NCBI GenBank assembly: GCA_003645085.1
Contig: QNEE01000003.1
Coordinates: 1 to 35,685, forward strand
Source: a bacterium
Lineage (GTDB): Bacteria > UBP14 > UBA6098
DNA: 35,685 nucleotides
Direction of reading: 5' to 3'
The position numbers and the translations under genes were made by a program. The notes under the pieces were generated by a model, which saw only the letters and a list, made by a program, of their open reading frames with translations, did not search any database and had not been told where the DNA came from. Shown piece after piece: positions 26,392 to 35,685 of this stretch (the first letter of the stretch is position 1; the number at the start of each line of letters is the position of its first letter).

Positions 26392-29300
26392 TTGGCTTTA
26401 GCCGGTATCCGAAGGAAAATTCAGCTTTCCGATAAGTTTGGGGAATTAAGAAACCGTGTGGAGTCCGGCGATATACCCGAATTGGTCGGTATTTCTGGTT
26501 TCGCTACCGCTATAGTTGCGGACTTTCTGGTCCGCGAGCTTAACCGCACTGTTCTCTGGCTGGCCCCGGACGATACTTATAACCGCTGGCGCGATATTGT
26601 AGCAATACTCGGCGAAAAACGCGCTTTATATTTTCCCGAATGGGACATAGAACCATACGAACATAGGCTTCCAACACCGGATATCGTCGCTGCTCGCCTC
26701 GATACATATACGCGGTTAACCTCGGGCGAACCGGTTCTCGTGGTCGCAAGCCCGAAAGCACTTCTTTTCCCGACTATTCACCCCACCGCTTTTTCGGATT
26801 ATACAGCCCATATTTCAGTAGGAGACGAAATAAATCCAATCTGGCTTATCGGTAAACTAATCGGAACGGGTTACGAACGAGAGGACCTCGTGGAGTTTCT
26901 TGGCACGGTTTCGCGTCGTGGGGATGTCGTCGATGTATTCACTCCCACTTATAACGACCCGGTTCGGATAGAGTTTTTCGGCGACAAGGTGGAATCGATA
27001 AGGACATTTTCGGCGCAGAACCAACGGAGCCTCGAGCGTCTCGGAGAGGTCGTTATACCTCCGGCCAACGAATGGGCGAAACATTTCTGGCAACTCGGTG
27101 ATATCGATATCGAGACTCTCCGCGGCGAAACGCTCACCGCGTTCCACGGTTGTTTCAACAAAGACACGGAGGACGAGATTCTCTCGCGGATGCTTCTCGA
27201 CCGGCATCTCCCCGGCGAGATATGGTTCTCTACGGCATTGAAACCGGCACCATCCTGGCCCGACTCCTATTTGCCGGAGAATGCGATAATTCTGTGTGAG
27301 GAGCCGGAAGATGTCTTTTTAGAGGCGGATAATTTGCTGTTTCGCGCGGAGGACTATCATTTTGAGTTAACGCGTGAACACGAGCACCACATTCCTCCCG
27401 ACAGAATATTCGAGGATTCGGAGGCTTTCGCGGAGCGACTTTACCAACATACATTATTGCCTATAAGGCATTTTCAAACGTCGGGGAACGCTATCGACCT
27501 CGGTTTTCGTCCAATAGCGGGTATCTACGAGGGCCCGGTTGCGTTTCGTCGGGCAATCGAGCGTTTCAAGGAACAGGATTATAACCTCTGGATATTCTGT
27601 CAGAATAACTACCAACTGAGGCGTCTCGACGAAATTCTCCCGTCTGAGGAAAGCACACCCGCCGATGTCGCGGATATCTCTAGCAGTATGGTTCACGTTC
27701 CGAGTAAGCAGGTGGCTATCGCGGGAGCGGCGATTTTCGGAAAACGCAGGGCGGTAGCTCCGAAACGTCGTTACCGCGAGGGCAGCTTATACACACTACC
27801 GACCGGTCTTTGCCCGGGAGATTATATAGTCCATACCGACCACGGTATCGGGCTATTTATCGGCACAGAGACGGTAGAAAGCGGCGGTTTTTCCAGCGAA
27901 TGTCTCGTTCTGCAATACGCGGACGAGGAGAAGCTATACGTTCCAATCGAAGATTTCCATCTGGTCCAGAAATATATTGGAGGGGAACACGTAAAACTCG
28001 CTAAACTCGGCGGAGTCGCCTGGTCGCGAGCAAAGGAACGTGCGCGACGCGGGATAATGGCTCTCGCGGGGGAACTCGTTCAGCTTTACGCGCTCCGGGA
28101 GATTAGCGAGGGCTATTCGTTCCCGCCGGAGGACGAACTATCGCGGGCGTTAGCGGAATCGTTCGATTATATCGAAACTCGCGACCAGCTAAGCGCAATC
28201 GAAGACATTATGCGTGATATGGAGAAGGACCGCCCGATGGACCGACTTCAGGTCGGCGACGTCGGTTTCGGGAAGACCGAGGTCGCTATCAGGGCGGCGT
28301 TTAAGGCTGTCCGGGGAGACAAACAAGTTGCGGTTCTGGTGCCGACGACCGTCCTGGCGGACCAGCATTTCAGGACATTTACCGAGCGTCTGGCAAATTT
28401 CCCAGTTAATATCGAGATGTTATCTCGGTTTTGTAGCCCTAAAAAACAAAAAGCTATTATAGAAAGACTCGCGGAAGGCAAAATAGATATAGTTATAGGG
28501 ACACACAGAATTTTGTCGAAAGATATTAGCTTTAAGAATCTGGGGCTTCTGATTGTGGACGAGGAACAGCGTTTCGGCGTCAAACACAAAGAACGCATTA
28601 AGAACTGGCGGGCAAAAATCGATGTTTTAACTATGAGCGCCACCCCGATTCCCAGAACGTTGTATATGTCTTTGGCCGGGGTGCGCGATATGAGCACTAT
28701 CGACACGCCACCCGCCAGCAGACTACCGATATATACGCGCGTTGTGCCGTTTTCCGGCGACATTATCGCCGAGACAATCGAAAGAGAGATTTCTCGCGGC
28801 GGGCAGGTCTATTTCCTTCACAATCGAGTGGGCAGTATCGAAGCGATGGCGCACTGGTTGCGGAAACTCGTTCCGGACGCAAGATTTGCGGTTGCGCACG
28901 GCCAGATGAGCGAAAAAGACCTTTCTACAATAATACTCGAGTTCCTCGACCGCAGGTTCGATGTTCTTGTAACCACAACGATTATAGAATCGGGCACGGA
29001 TATTCCCAACGTAAATACGATTATTATAAACCGCGCGGATAAATTCGGAGTGGCGCAACTATATCAGCTTCGAGGGCGGGTCGGTCGGTCCGATGTGCAG
29101 GCATTCTGCTATTTGATTACACCGCCATACGGTAAAATGACCGCTAAAGCGAAAAAGCGGGTAAAAGCGCTTCTCGAACATTCCGACCTCGGCAGCGGTT
29201 TCGCTCTCGCGATGCGGGATATGGAAATCCGCGGCGCCGGAAATCTACTTGGAGCGCGGCAGCACGGTTTTGTCGAGGAGGTCGGACTCGATTTGTATAG

Positions 29301-29808
29301 CAAAATGCTTTCCGAGGCTGTAGCGGAACTCAAGGGCCAGAAACCGCCACATTTCGTCCCGGTCAACACGCAAGTCGATGTGCCGTTATTTATCCCGAAG
29401 GAGTATATTCTGAGCGCGGAAATCCGTATCGAGTTTTATCAGAGACTTTATATGTCCTCCGATGAAAAACGATTAAACGATATTAGAGCGGAAATGCTCG
29501 ACCGGTTCGGAACGCCGCCGGAAGAAGTTCTGACGCTTCTGGTTTATCTGAAAATGCGGCTGGCGGCGTCGAAAGTAAATCTGCCGCTTAAAGAGGTTAT
29601 ACTCAAGAAGGGCAAAGGGGCGTTTCTGTTCGCGAGAGAATGGCAGCCCGACCTCGCAAAACTCGACCGGGCGATATCTCCGCTCAACCTCGATACGAGT
29701 TTTCGTTGGAATCCTTTCGAGCTAAGATTCAATCTATCGGGCGAAGCGGCGAACGACCTGGTTGTGATGAAACGGATTGCAGAGTGCCTGATGGGAATAA
29801 AATCGTAA
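26392..29808 (+). CDS. mfd: Transcription-repair coupling factor Mfd
   Basis: 1138 aa; GDYIVHTDHGIGLFIGTETVESGG (RNAP-interaction domain), QVGDVGFGKTEVAIRAAFKAV, VDEEQRFGVKHKERIK, SATPIPRTLYMSLAGVRDMS, TTTIIESGTDIPNVNTIIINRADKFGVAQLYQLRGRVGRS. TTG start with SD gaaagg. Confidence 0.96.
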   Translation: MALAGIRRKIQLSDKFGELRNRVESGDIPELVGISGFATAIVADFLVRELNRTVLWLAPDDTYNRWRDIVAILGEKRALYFPEWDIEPYEHRLPTPDIVAARLDTYTRLTSGEPVLVVASPKALLFPTIHPTAFSDYTAHISVGDEINPIWLIGKLIGTGYEREDLVEFLGTVSRRGDVVDVFTPTYNDPVRIEFFGDKVESIRTFSAQNQRSLERLGEVVIPPANEWAKHFWQLGDIDIETLRGETLTAFHGCFNKDTEDEILSRMLLDRHLPGEIWFSTALKPAPSWPDSYLPENAIILCEEPEDVFLEADNLLFRAEDYHFELTREHEHHIPPDRIFEDSEAFAERLYQHTLLPIRHFQTSGNAIDLGFRPIAGIYEGPVAFRRAIERFKEQDYNLWIFCQNNYQLRRLDEILPSEESTPADVADISSSMVHVPSKQVAIAGAAIFGKRRAVAPKRRYREGSLYTLPTGLCPGDYIVHTDHGIGLFIGTETVESGGFSSECLVLQYADEEKLYVPIEDFHLVQKYIGGEHVKLAKLGGVAWSRAKERARRGIMALAGELVQLYALREISEGYSFPPEDELSRALAESFDYIETRDQLSAIEDIMRDMEKDRPMDRLQVGDVGFGKTEVAIRAAFKAVRGDKQVAVLVPTTVLADQHFRTFTERLANFPVNIEMLSRFCSPKKQKAIIERLAEGKIDIVIGTHRILSKDISFKNLGLLIVDEEQRFGVKHKERIKNWRAKIDVLTMSATPIPRTLYMSLAGVRDMSTIDTPPASRLPIYTRVVPFSGDIIAETIEREISRGGQVYFLHNRVGSIEAMAHWLRKLVPDARFAVAHGQMSEKDLSTIILEFLDRRFDVLVTTTIIESGTDIPNVNTIIINRADKFGVAQLYQLRGRVGRSDVQAFCYLITPPYGKMTAKAKKRVKALLEHSDLGSGFALAMRDMEIRGAGNLLGARQHGFVEEVGLDLYSKMLSEAVAELKGQKPPHFVPVNTQVDVPLFIPKEYILSAEIRIEFYQRLYMSSDEKRLNDIRAEMLDRFGTPPEEVLTLLVYLKMRLAASKVNLPLKEVILKKGKGAFLFAREWQPDLAKLDRAISPLNLDTSFRWNPFELRFNLSGEAANDLVVMKRIAECLMGIKS

Positions 29809-29868
29809 TCGAGGTTATAGTCTGGGAAAATAGATACACATATAAAAACGGGAATTCCCTTTCGGTTT

Positions 29869-30177
29869 TTAACCTACAACTCTCATCGGTCGCGGACCGA
29901 GCCCTGGGCTTTCCGGGTCTTTGTATTTCACCGCAAAATAGTAGATTACGCTGCCGAAAGGCACGAGCATAATCACCAGAATCCAGACCACCTGCTCGTT
30001 GGGATTATCGAAACGCTTTCGCGCACAATCGATAATCATAAGGATTTTCAGAATAAAAAGTGCGATACCGAGAGCGACCGCTGTCAACCAGACCATAATG
30101 TAGAATATCCAGAAAATTCCGCAGAATCCCGCGGCTATACCGGGGGCAATATCGGAATTTAAGAAAACCGGGGACAT
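29869..30177 (-). CDS. Small membrane protein with PLDc_N-like region
   Basis: LKILMIIDCARKRFDNPNEQVVWILVIMLVPFGSVIYYFAVKYKD resembles PLDc_N. Start at ATG 30177 is favoured by upstream GGAGGAATA; the track ORF starts at 30294. Confidence 0.75.
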   Translation of the reverse strand: MSPVFLNSDIAPGIAAGFCGIFWIFYIMVWLTAVALGIALFILKILMIIDCARKRFDNPNEQVVWILVIMLVPFGSVIYYFAVKYKDPESPGLGPRPMRVVG

Positions 30178-30200
30178 TATTCCTCCATAGATTTCGACCA

Positions 30201-30614
30201 TTAAAAAGCGGTAATCTCGTATATCCAGTTTATAGCAAGAACAGCAATTAAACCCCATCTTTGGGCTTTTTTCCTTTTGTCGGTTATCGCCCATTTTTTA
30301 AGCGGTTTCCCGATGGAATATCCTATGGTCGCGACCAAACTCCATATAACGAACGCGAAGCCGCCTATTACGAACAGCGGATTTGCTTTTACCGCCTCGA
30401 TTATCTGGAATCGAGACAGCGCGACCAGAGCGGAACCGCTTCCGCAACCGACGCATCTTATCCCAAGAAGACTCCGGGAGGGACAAACAAGTATCTCTTC
30501 CGGAAGACGCGGAAGATACCATCTCGCGGCAGCGACCGCCGCAACTCCGGCAATCGCCCAGACACCGTGAATAGGATTAACGAAAGACCGTTCTTTCGCA
30601 TCAATATCCGCCAT
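30201..30614 (-). CDS. DUF2752 domain membrane protein
   Basis: EEILVCPSRSLLGIRCVGCGSGSALVALSRFQIIEAVKANPLFVI matches the DUF2752 core (CP...G..C.GCG...A). Confidence 0.82.
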   Translation of the reverse strand: MADIDAKERSFVNPIHGVWAIAGVAAVAAARWYLPRLPEEILVCPSRSLLGIRCVGCGSGSALVALSRFQIIEAVKANPLFVIGGFAFVIWSLVATIGYSIGKPLKKWAITDKRKKAQRWGLIAVLAINWIYEITAF

Positions 30615-30621
30615 AATTGCT

Positions 30622-31434
30622 CTATCCAGCCATGCCGCCCATTAAGCCGGCGCCGATACCGGTAAATATCAGAAGCCCTGCAGCGAAACAGCAGCAAACG
30701 ATAATCGGGAGCAAGATAGCCAGCAGCGCTTTACCCTGAGAAATATCGTGCGCTTCACTCAGTCCCTTAACGTGGAGAACGAGCGCCCATATACTCGCGA
30801 CTGGCCCGCCGATTATCGGCACGACTTGTAAAACCTGAACACTTTGTGAAAAGGCCACCACCCGGAATGTGGCTTCATAATCCTCGTTCGCGCCGCCGAC
30901 AATCATCAGCATAAGATGATATATGCCGGCCCATACGAACGACCCAATCGCCACACCAATCGGTGCGATTATAATTCCTATAATGGCCCCGGCGATACCG
31001 GAGATAGTGCCCGCGGCAAACGAACCAACATCGGGCTGGATACCCAACATACCTTGTGCGCTAAAACCGATAAGATTCAGTAGAATCCCCCATATCTGGC
31101 CAAGAATCGCGCCGACGGTTCCGAGTATAATCGCGTAAATAAGCGGGCTTCCGAAACCGCCGGATAACGGCATTCGGGCGAAAAACTCCGACGGGCCGGT
31201 GAGAACCTCTTTGACGGTCTCGATTAGCGCGGTCCAGAAACCGAGTTCCTGCTGTTTTTCCCACGGTATTTCTTCTCTCGAATATTCCCCGCGCGGACCG
31301 CTCGGTTCTACTATTGGCGGGAGTTCGGGGGCCTTATCCGGGTCGAGTTGTTGTTCGGCAGGCACCATAGCCCCGCAATGTGTGCACCGGTCGTTCTCGA
31401 TAATGCCGCCGCAATAAGGGCATCGCTTGTCCAT
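30622..31434 (-). CDS. Zinc-ribbon plus Yip1-family membrane protein
   Basis: CPYCGGIIENDRCTHCG zinc ribbon; ALIETVKEVLTGPSEFFARMPLSGGFGSPLIYAIILG and multiple TM segments typical of bacterial Yip1 proteins. Confidence 0.82.
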   Translation of the reverse strand: MDKRCPYCGGIIENDRCTHCGAMVPAEQQLDPDKAPELPPIVEPSGPRGEYSREEIPWEKQQELGFWTALIETVKEVLTGPSEFFARMPLSGGFGSPLIYAIILGTVGAILGQIWGILLNLIGFSAQGMLGIQPDVGSFAAGTISGIAGAIIGIIIAPIGVAIGSFVWAGIYHLMLMIVGGANEDYEATFRVVAFSQSVQVLQVVPIIGGPVASIWALVLHVKGLSEAHDISQGKALLAILLPIIVCCCFAAGLLIFTGIGAGLMGGMAG

Positions 31435-31522
31435 AATCGCTCCTTTTTCTGAACGCTAAATAGAGTAATCCGTTTTGCTATACACTCTACTCCGGTATAT
31501 ATTCCAAGATGAATATTATTTT

Positions 31523-33316
31523 TTATAAGTCGATTATCTCGAAGACCACTCGCCTGTTGGATTGGCGCCCCTTCTCTGTTCCATTATCTGCGACGGGCTG
31601 AGTTTCGCCGTAGCCGCGCACGCGGAGCCGAGAGGCCTGAATATTATGTTCGATAAGCCAATCTGCAACCGATTGCGCCCGGTCGGTGGACAGTTTCAGG
31701 TTATAAGCTCGAGTTCCGATGCTGTCGGTGTGTCCGGCTATCTCCACGTAGAGGTTCTTATGTTCGAGCATAAAATCTCGGACTCTGTTAAGCTCTCCGA
31801 TAGACTCTGGTCTTAGCGTCGCCTTATCGAAATCGAAGAAAATGTTCTTTAATACCGTTTGTGCGCCCTTCTTAATTGGAGTAATAATGATATCGTGGTG
31901 AACCTCGTCGTATGCGGAGGCTTCGGTCAGGTCGAGGTGTGCGCTCGACGGCAGGTAGTCTTTTTTCTCGGCAACGTAACCGTAAGCTTCGCCTACCGGC
32001 AACACTATCATATACTCGCCGGTAACGTCGTTGCTGCGGGCTGCGCCGATATTTTCGCCGTTAGCGAGCCTTTCCCATGAAATATCCGCTCCCACCGGTG
32101 TCGAATCCGGTTCCATAACCTTGCCGGAAACGGTTACTACCGCGCCCGGTCTGGCGATTAGTGGTAGTGTGATTTTCCAGATATCGCTCATACCGTAACT
32201 GCCCTCGCCACTGGACACGAAGTAGGCGACATCGCCTTGCGCGGGAATCGTATAATATGCGTCCCAGCCGGCGGTGTTAACCTGTTTCCCGAGATTGACC
32301 GGCACAGACCATTTTGTCCAGGAGTCGTCGAGACGTTCCGCTTTGAACATATCTTGGCTTCCCAATCCGATATGACCGTTCGATGAGAAGTAGAGGCTTT
32401 TACCGTCGGGCGCGAGAAACGGGGTTCCGTCGGTTTCCGTGGTATTTATTGTCCGGCCTAAATTAAGAGGCGACGACCAGCTACCGTCAGGTTTCAGGAA
32501 ACAGACATACAGGTCCAAATCTCCGAAACTGTCTTCGCGTTCGAGAGCGAGTATGAGTTCTTTACCGCTGGCGGATAAAAAGGCACTGGTTAGGCGGTTT
32601 TCGTTATAGTAATCGTCGATATCGAGCGCTTCGGGGTCGCGCCAGCGTCCGCCGCGAAGGTGCGCCACGCTGTAACCGTTGTCTTTGTTCCCGCCGGGGA
32701 GGTAGATACCGGCCAGAAGAGCTGTAGTCCCATCGGGGGAAATCGAAAGAATGCCGTCGTGACCATCGGTATTTAGTGGTGGGCCTATATTTTCCGCCGG
32801 GAGCCATTTCCCGTCGGGGCCAAGGCGCGAGAGGTAAATATCCTGTTTCCCTTCACCTCGAGGGGAGCCATCTACGATAAAATACAAGGTTTTTCCGTCC
32901 GGGGATATAACCGGCGCGAGCTCCTCGTATCGGCTATTGACCGCCGGGCCGAGGTTTTCGACAATTATGCCCTTTTCCTCGGGGGCGGTTACTATTTCGA
33001 GAAGGGTTTCTATTCCGGCTTTTCTACGGGCGCCTTTGGTCTTTTTCAAGACCAATCTGAGTTCATCTGCCGCGGAATCCCAATCTTTCAGGCCGATATA
33101 AGCCCGGGCCATAATTTGATGAATCCTGATTTCGTCCTTCGCCTGGACGCCGGGCTTATTCAGACATTGCTCGAATATGTCGAGTGCGTCGTTATAGCGG
33201 CCATCATCGAGGGCCGAAACGCCCTTCTGGAAAAGTAGCGGCAGCCGCGCCTGAACGGTATATACTGGCATAATCAAAAGAGATGCGATTACGATAATCC
33301 TATAATAGTATCGCAT
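31523..33316 (-). CDS. OmpA-family protein with N-terminal TPR-like region and PD40 (TolB-like) repeats
   Basis: LISPDGKTLYFIVDGSPRGEGKQDIYLS, PFLAPDGKSLYFSSNGHIGLGSQDMF; C-terminal IFFDFDKATLRPESIGELNRVRDFML...VEIAGHTDSIGTRAYNLKLSTDRAQSVADWLI...RVRGYGETQPVADNGTEKGRQSNRRVVFEI. Confidence 0.92.
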   Translation of the reverse strand: MRYYYRIIVIASLLIMPVYTVQARLPLLFQKGVSALDDGRYNDALDIFEQCLNKPGVQAKDEIRIHQIMARAYIGLKDWDSAADELRLVLKKTKGARRKAGIETLLEIVTAPEEKGIIVENLGPAVNSRYEELAPVISPDGKTLYFIVDGSPRGEGKQDIYLSRLGPDGKWLPAENIGPPLNTDGHDGILSISPDGTTALLAGIYLPGGNKDNGYSVAHLRGGRWRDPEALDIDDYYNENRLTSAFLSASGKELILALEREDSFGDLDLYVCFLKPDGSWSSPLNLGRTINTTETDGTPFLAPDGKSLYFSSNGHIGLGSQDMFKAERLDDSWTKWSVPVNLGKQVNTAGWDAYYTIPAQGDVAYFVSSGEGSYGMSDIWKITLPLIARPGAVVTVSGKVMEPDSTPVGADISWERLANGENIGAARSNDVTGEYMIVLPVGEAYGYVAEKKDYLPSSAHLDLTEASAYDEVHHDIIITPIKKGAQTVLKNIFFDFDKATLRPESIGELNRVRDFMLEHKNLYVEIAGHTDSIGTRAYNLKLSTDRAQSVADWLIEHNIQASRLRVRGYGETQPVADNGTEKGRQSNRRVVFEIIDL

Positions 33317-33467
33317 TTTATTCCTTTCTAGGCGGTCGATAACTAGGGTTGTTATTCTTTAGTGAACAGTAACTTAAAATAAATTTTTTTCTAACGCAAG
33401 CTTGTTTTGGTGTAAAAATAAATAATAGCTATGTATCGGAGTATTTAGGTTCTCCTGCGTAAAACGG

Positions 33468-33567
33468 GCTGGCACGCTCCGTGCGAGTTCCTCATAATGT
33501 ATATTGAAACTATATATCGGAAGCACGGATTCCCCACAAATATCCCAAAGACCACCCTCGCGCCAGC
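33468..33567 (-). repeat. ~100-bp dispersed element with terminal inverted repeats, copy B
   Basis: Reverse complement of 14934..15033 with ~4 mismatches in 100 bp, no gaps; bounded by GGGCTGGC/GCCAGCCC. Confidence 0.85.
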
Positions 33568-33724
33568 CCTTTATGTGGAGATGTTGAGTGAAAAATTGTC
33601 GAAGCGGTTCGACAGTTACCGAATATTAAGCGGTCTTCGGACTGGATTCTGGGGCTAGTATTGTGTGTATTGTTTCGGTTGTTGAATTATGTTTTTTAAG
33701 GTAACCGTTCTTTTCAGGTTAGGC

Positions 33725-33751
33725 TTGACAGCCTATCTATGCGCGTATAAT
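33725..33751 (+). promoter_or_regulatory. Candidate consensus promoter just upstream of the DUF192 lipoprotein gene
   Basis: TTGACA (33725-33730), 15-nt spacer, TATAAT (33746-33751), ATG at 33761. Confidence 0.5.
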
Positions 33752-33760
33752 TTGAATTCA

Positions 33761-34246
33761 ATGAAAAAGACTTGTGCCATCGCGTGGATTGTCGCAATTC
33801 TGCTTTCCGGTTGTAAAGAAGAACCGGAGAGAGTTGGGAATACTCTGGAAATACAACCGGAGACTACTATCGTTAGCCAGCGTTACGAACCGAAACTGCC
33901 TACGAGGATTATCGAAGTCGACGGCAATCGGATTACTGTCGAGGTCGCGGATGAGCAAGCGGAACGGCAGAAAGGGCTGATGTTCCGGTCTCATATTCCC
34001 GATACTATTGGTATGCTCTTTATTTTCGATGAGGAAAAACCTCATTCTTTCTGGATGAGAAACACCTCGATACCTCTGGCAATAGCTTTTATCGCGACGG
34101 ACTCGACAATTACGGATATCAAGTGGATGAAACCACACGACGAGTCGCATTATTTTCCGTCTAAACCGATACTCTACGCCCTTGAGACTAATAGAGGCTG
34201 GTTTGTGAAACGGAATATAAAACCCGGAGCTAAAGTAGATTTCTGA
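33761..34246 (+). CDS. DUF192 family lipoprotein
   Basis: MKKTCAIAWIVAILLSGC lipobox; ITVEVADEQAERQKGLMFRSHIPDTIGMLFIFDEEKPHSFWMRNTSIPLAIAFIATDSTI. Start moved from 33689 to ATG 33761. Confidence 0.88.
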   Translation: MKKTCAIAWIVAILLSGCKEEPERVGNTLEIQPETTIVSQRYEPKLPTRIIEVDGNRITVEVADEQAERQKGLMFRSHIPDTIGMLFIFDEEKPHSFWMRNTSIPLAIAFIATDSTITDIKWMKPHDESHYFPSKPILYALETNRGWFVKRNIKPGAKVDF

Positions 34247-34261
34247 TAGCAGGAGGGGCAA

Positions 34262-34567
34262 TTGCGAATAAAAAATCATCCTATACTCGAGTTTAAGCGG
34301 GGCCGGAAAGTGAATTTTACTTTCGAGGGCCGTCAGATGACCGGTTACGAGGGCGAGCCGATAGCCGCGCCTCTTCACGATGCGGGGATTATGGTTCTTC
34401 GGCATTCGATACGGTATAACCGTCCGCGCGGTTTTTTCTGCGCTATCGGCCATTGCAGCAGTTGCCTAATGGAGGTCGATGGTCGTCCTAATGTCCGCGT
34501 TTGTGTCGAACCGTTAAAGGAGGGCATGGTCGTTCGCCGTCAGAAAGGGAAGGGGGAATTAAAATGA
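34262..34567 (+). CDS. (2Fe-2S)-binding subunit of an FAD-dependent oxidoreductase (Fer2_4-like)
   Basis: YEGEPIAAPLHDAGIMVLRHSIRYNRPRGFFCAIGHCSSCLMEVDGRPNVRVC (C-x4-C-x2-C...C); TTG start with SD aggagggg. Confidence 0.85.
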   Translation: MRIKNHPILEFKRGRKVNFTFEGRQMTGYEGEPIAAPLHDAGIMVLRHSIRYNRPRGFFCAIGHCSSCLMEVDGRPNVRVCVEPLKEGMVVRRQKGKGELK

Positions 34568-35655
34568 TTGAAACCCCCGAAGTCCTTATAATAGGCGGCG
34601 GTCCTGCGGGACTGGCAGCGGCGAGAGAAACTGTTAAGGCCGGTTGCGAAACCGTCATTCTCGACGACGCTCTCGAGCTCGGCGGTCAGTTGGTCAAACA
34701 AACGCATAAATTCTTCGGTTCCGAAATGGAATATGCCGGTGTGCGAGGTATATGGATATCGGAGAAATTACTCGCGGAAATATCGGATAGCCCGAATTTT
34801 AAATATTATCTACATACCGATGCCAGCGGGCACTACGAGGACGGCGTTGTAACGGCGATATACCGGGGCGAGAAGGTTTTAAAATTCAAACCGGCGAAGA
34901 TAATAATCGCGACCGGCGCGACCGAGAAAACTATCCCGTTCCCGAATAACGACTTACCCGGCGTCTATGGCGCGGGAGCCGTCCAAACGCTTATGAACGT
35001 CTATGGCGTTCTGCCGGGAAAACGCGGGCTTATGGTAGGCGCGGGAAATATCGGACTTATAGTGAGTTACCAGTTGCGCCAGGCCGGCGTCGAGGTTGCC
35101 TGTATAGTCGAAGCGCTGGATAAAATCGGCGGATACTGGGTTCACGCCAGCAAAATCGCGCGTCTCGGAGTCCCGATACTCACGAGAACTACGATAACCG
35201 AAGCACTCGGCAAGGAACAGGTTACGGGGGCGATAATAACCGATATCGATGAAAACTGGCAACCAATCCCAGGGACCGAACGAGATGTCGAATGCGATTT
35301 CATATGTCTCGCAGTGGGTCTCTCGCCGCTGTCCGACCTTTTACGGCTCGCGGAATGCGAAATGGTCTATGTCCCGGAACTCGGAGGCGAGGTTCCTTAT
35401 CGAAACGACGAGATGGAAACTACTACAGCCGGAGTCTACGTTGCAGGAGACGCCGGCGGTATCGAGGAGGCTTCGAGCGCTATGATAGAGGGCGCACTCG
35501 CGGGGCTTTCCGCCGCCAATTCGCTCGGGAAAAGCATTCCCGATTTCGGTGAGCGGAAAAACGGCTTTCTCGCGGAACTCGAAAATCTCCGAAGCGGGCC
35601 TATAGGGAGCCACATCCGAGAAGGCTTATCAAAGTGTGTTCTCAAGGAGAAATGA
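34564..35655 (+). CDS. NAD(P)/FAD-dependent oxidoreductase (sarcosine/opine oxidase alpha or HcnB-like)
   Basis: VLIIGGGPAGLAAARETVKAGCETVILDDALELGGQL, IIATGATEKTIPFPNNDLPGVYGAGAVQTLM, GLMVGAGNIGLIVSYQL, TTAGVYVAGDAGGIEEASSAMIEG. Start at ATG 34564, 4-nt overlap with the previous gene. Confidence 0.9.
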   Translation: MIETPEVLIIGGGPAGLAAARETVKAGCETVILDDALELGGQLVKQTHKFFGSEMEYAGVRGIWISEKLLAEISDSPNFKYYLHTDASGHYEDGVVTAIYRGEKVLKFKPAKIIIATGATEKTIPFPNNDLPGVYGAGAVQTLMNVYGVLPGKRGLMVGAGNIGLIVSYQLRQAGVEVACIVEALDKIGGYWVHASKIARLGVPILTRTTITEALGKEQVTGAIITDIDENWQPIPGTERDVECDFICLAVGLSPLSDLLRLAECEMVYVPELGGEVPYRNDEMETTTAGVYVAGDAGGIEEASSAMIEGALAGLSAANSLGKSIPDFGERKNGFLAELENLRSGPIGSHIREGLSKCVLKEK

Positions 35656-35685
35656 TGCCATCGAAAATAGAAAGCACAGGAATCC
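35652..35685 (+). CDS. Start of a further gene in the oxidoreductase operon, truncated by the window edge
   Basis: ATGA overlap with the preceding stop, SD aaggag, frame reads MMPSKIESTGI... Confidence 0.4.
   Translation, partial: MMPSKIESTGI

Noticed and set aside
28248-28763. 171-aa minus-strand ORF inside mfd
   Set aside because: Antisense to the conserved Mfd helicase domain.
30261-30665. Overlapping plus-strand ORFs of 134, 97 and 63 aa
   Set aside because: Antisense to the DUF2752 and Yip1 genes; Arg/Pro-rich artefact translations.
33758-34453. 231-aa minus-strand ORF
   Set aside because: Antisense to the DUF192 gene and the start of the 2Fe-2S subunit gene, both with clear family motifs.
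1-35685. CRISPR arrays, tRNA or rRNA genes, complete transposases or integrases
   Set aside because: None could be recognised by eye; a tRNAscan-SE, Infernal or CRISPR-finder run would be needed to exclude small RNAs.

Overview
The window is gene-dense bacterial chromosome, about 30 protein genes on both strands, with no rRNA, tRNA or CRISPR array seen. Two or three secreted proteins carry Por/T9SS-type C-terminal sorting domains or related modules. With a YCF48-type lipoprotein and a PD40/OmpA protein, this suggests a little-characterised FCB-like or candidate-phylum lineage (inference only). Recognisable genes include tandem CNNM/CorC-like membrane proteins, a PfkB-family 1-phosphofructokinase, PrsW, a LeuC-type dehydratase, a GlmU-like nucleotidyltransferase, panD, mcsB/mcsA, lolD, coaBC, a DtxR/MntR regulator, an HD hydrolase, an MFS transporter, an SNase-like lipoprotein, deoC, rlmH, mfd, DUF2752 and Yip1 membrane proteins, a DUF192 protein, and a 2Fe-2S/FAD oxidoreductase pair. 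Best leads: (1) an McsB homologue whose guanidino-kinase catalytic motifs look lost although its McsA partner is intact; (2) an unlisted 53-aa ORF overlapping a DUF2335 gene, next to an apparently frame-shifted orphan gene; (3) a ~100-bp dispersed element with terminal inverted repeats, present in two ~96% identical, oppositely oriented copies; (4) a GlmU-like protein lacking the acetyltransferase domain in a seven-gene operon; (5) a LeuC homologue with altered cluster-binding motifs and no adjacent leuD. No clearly new multi-gene system is demonstrated. All family calls come from reading the translations; no database search was run.
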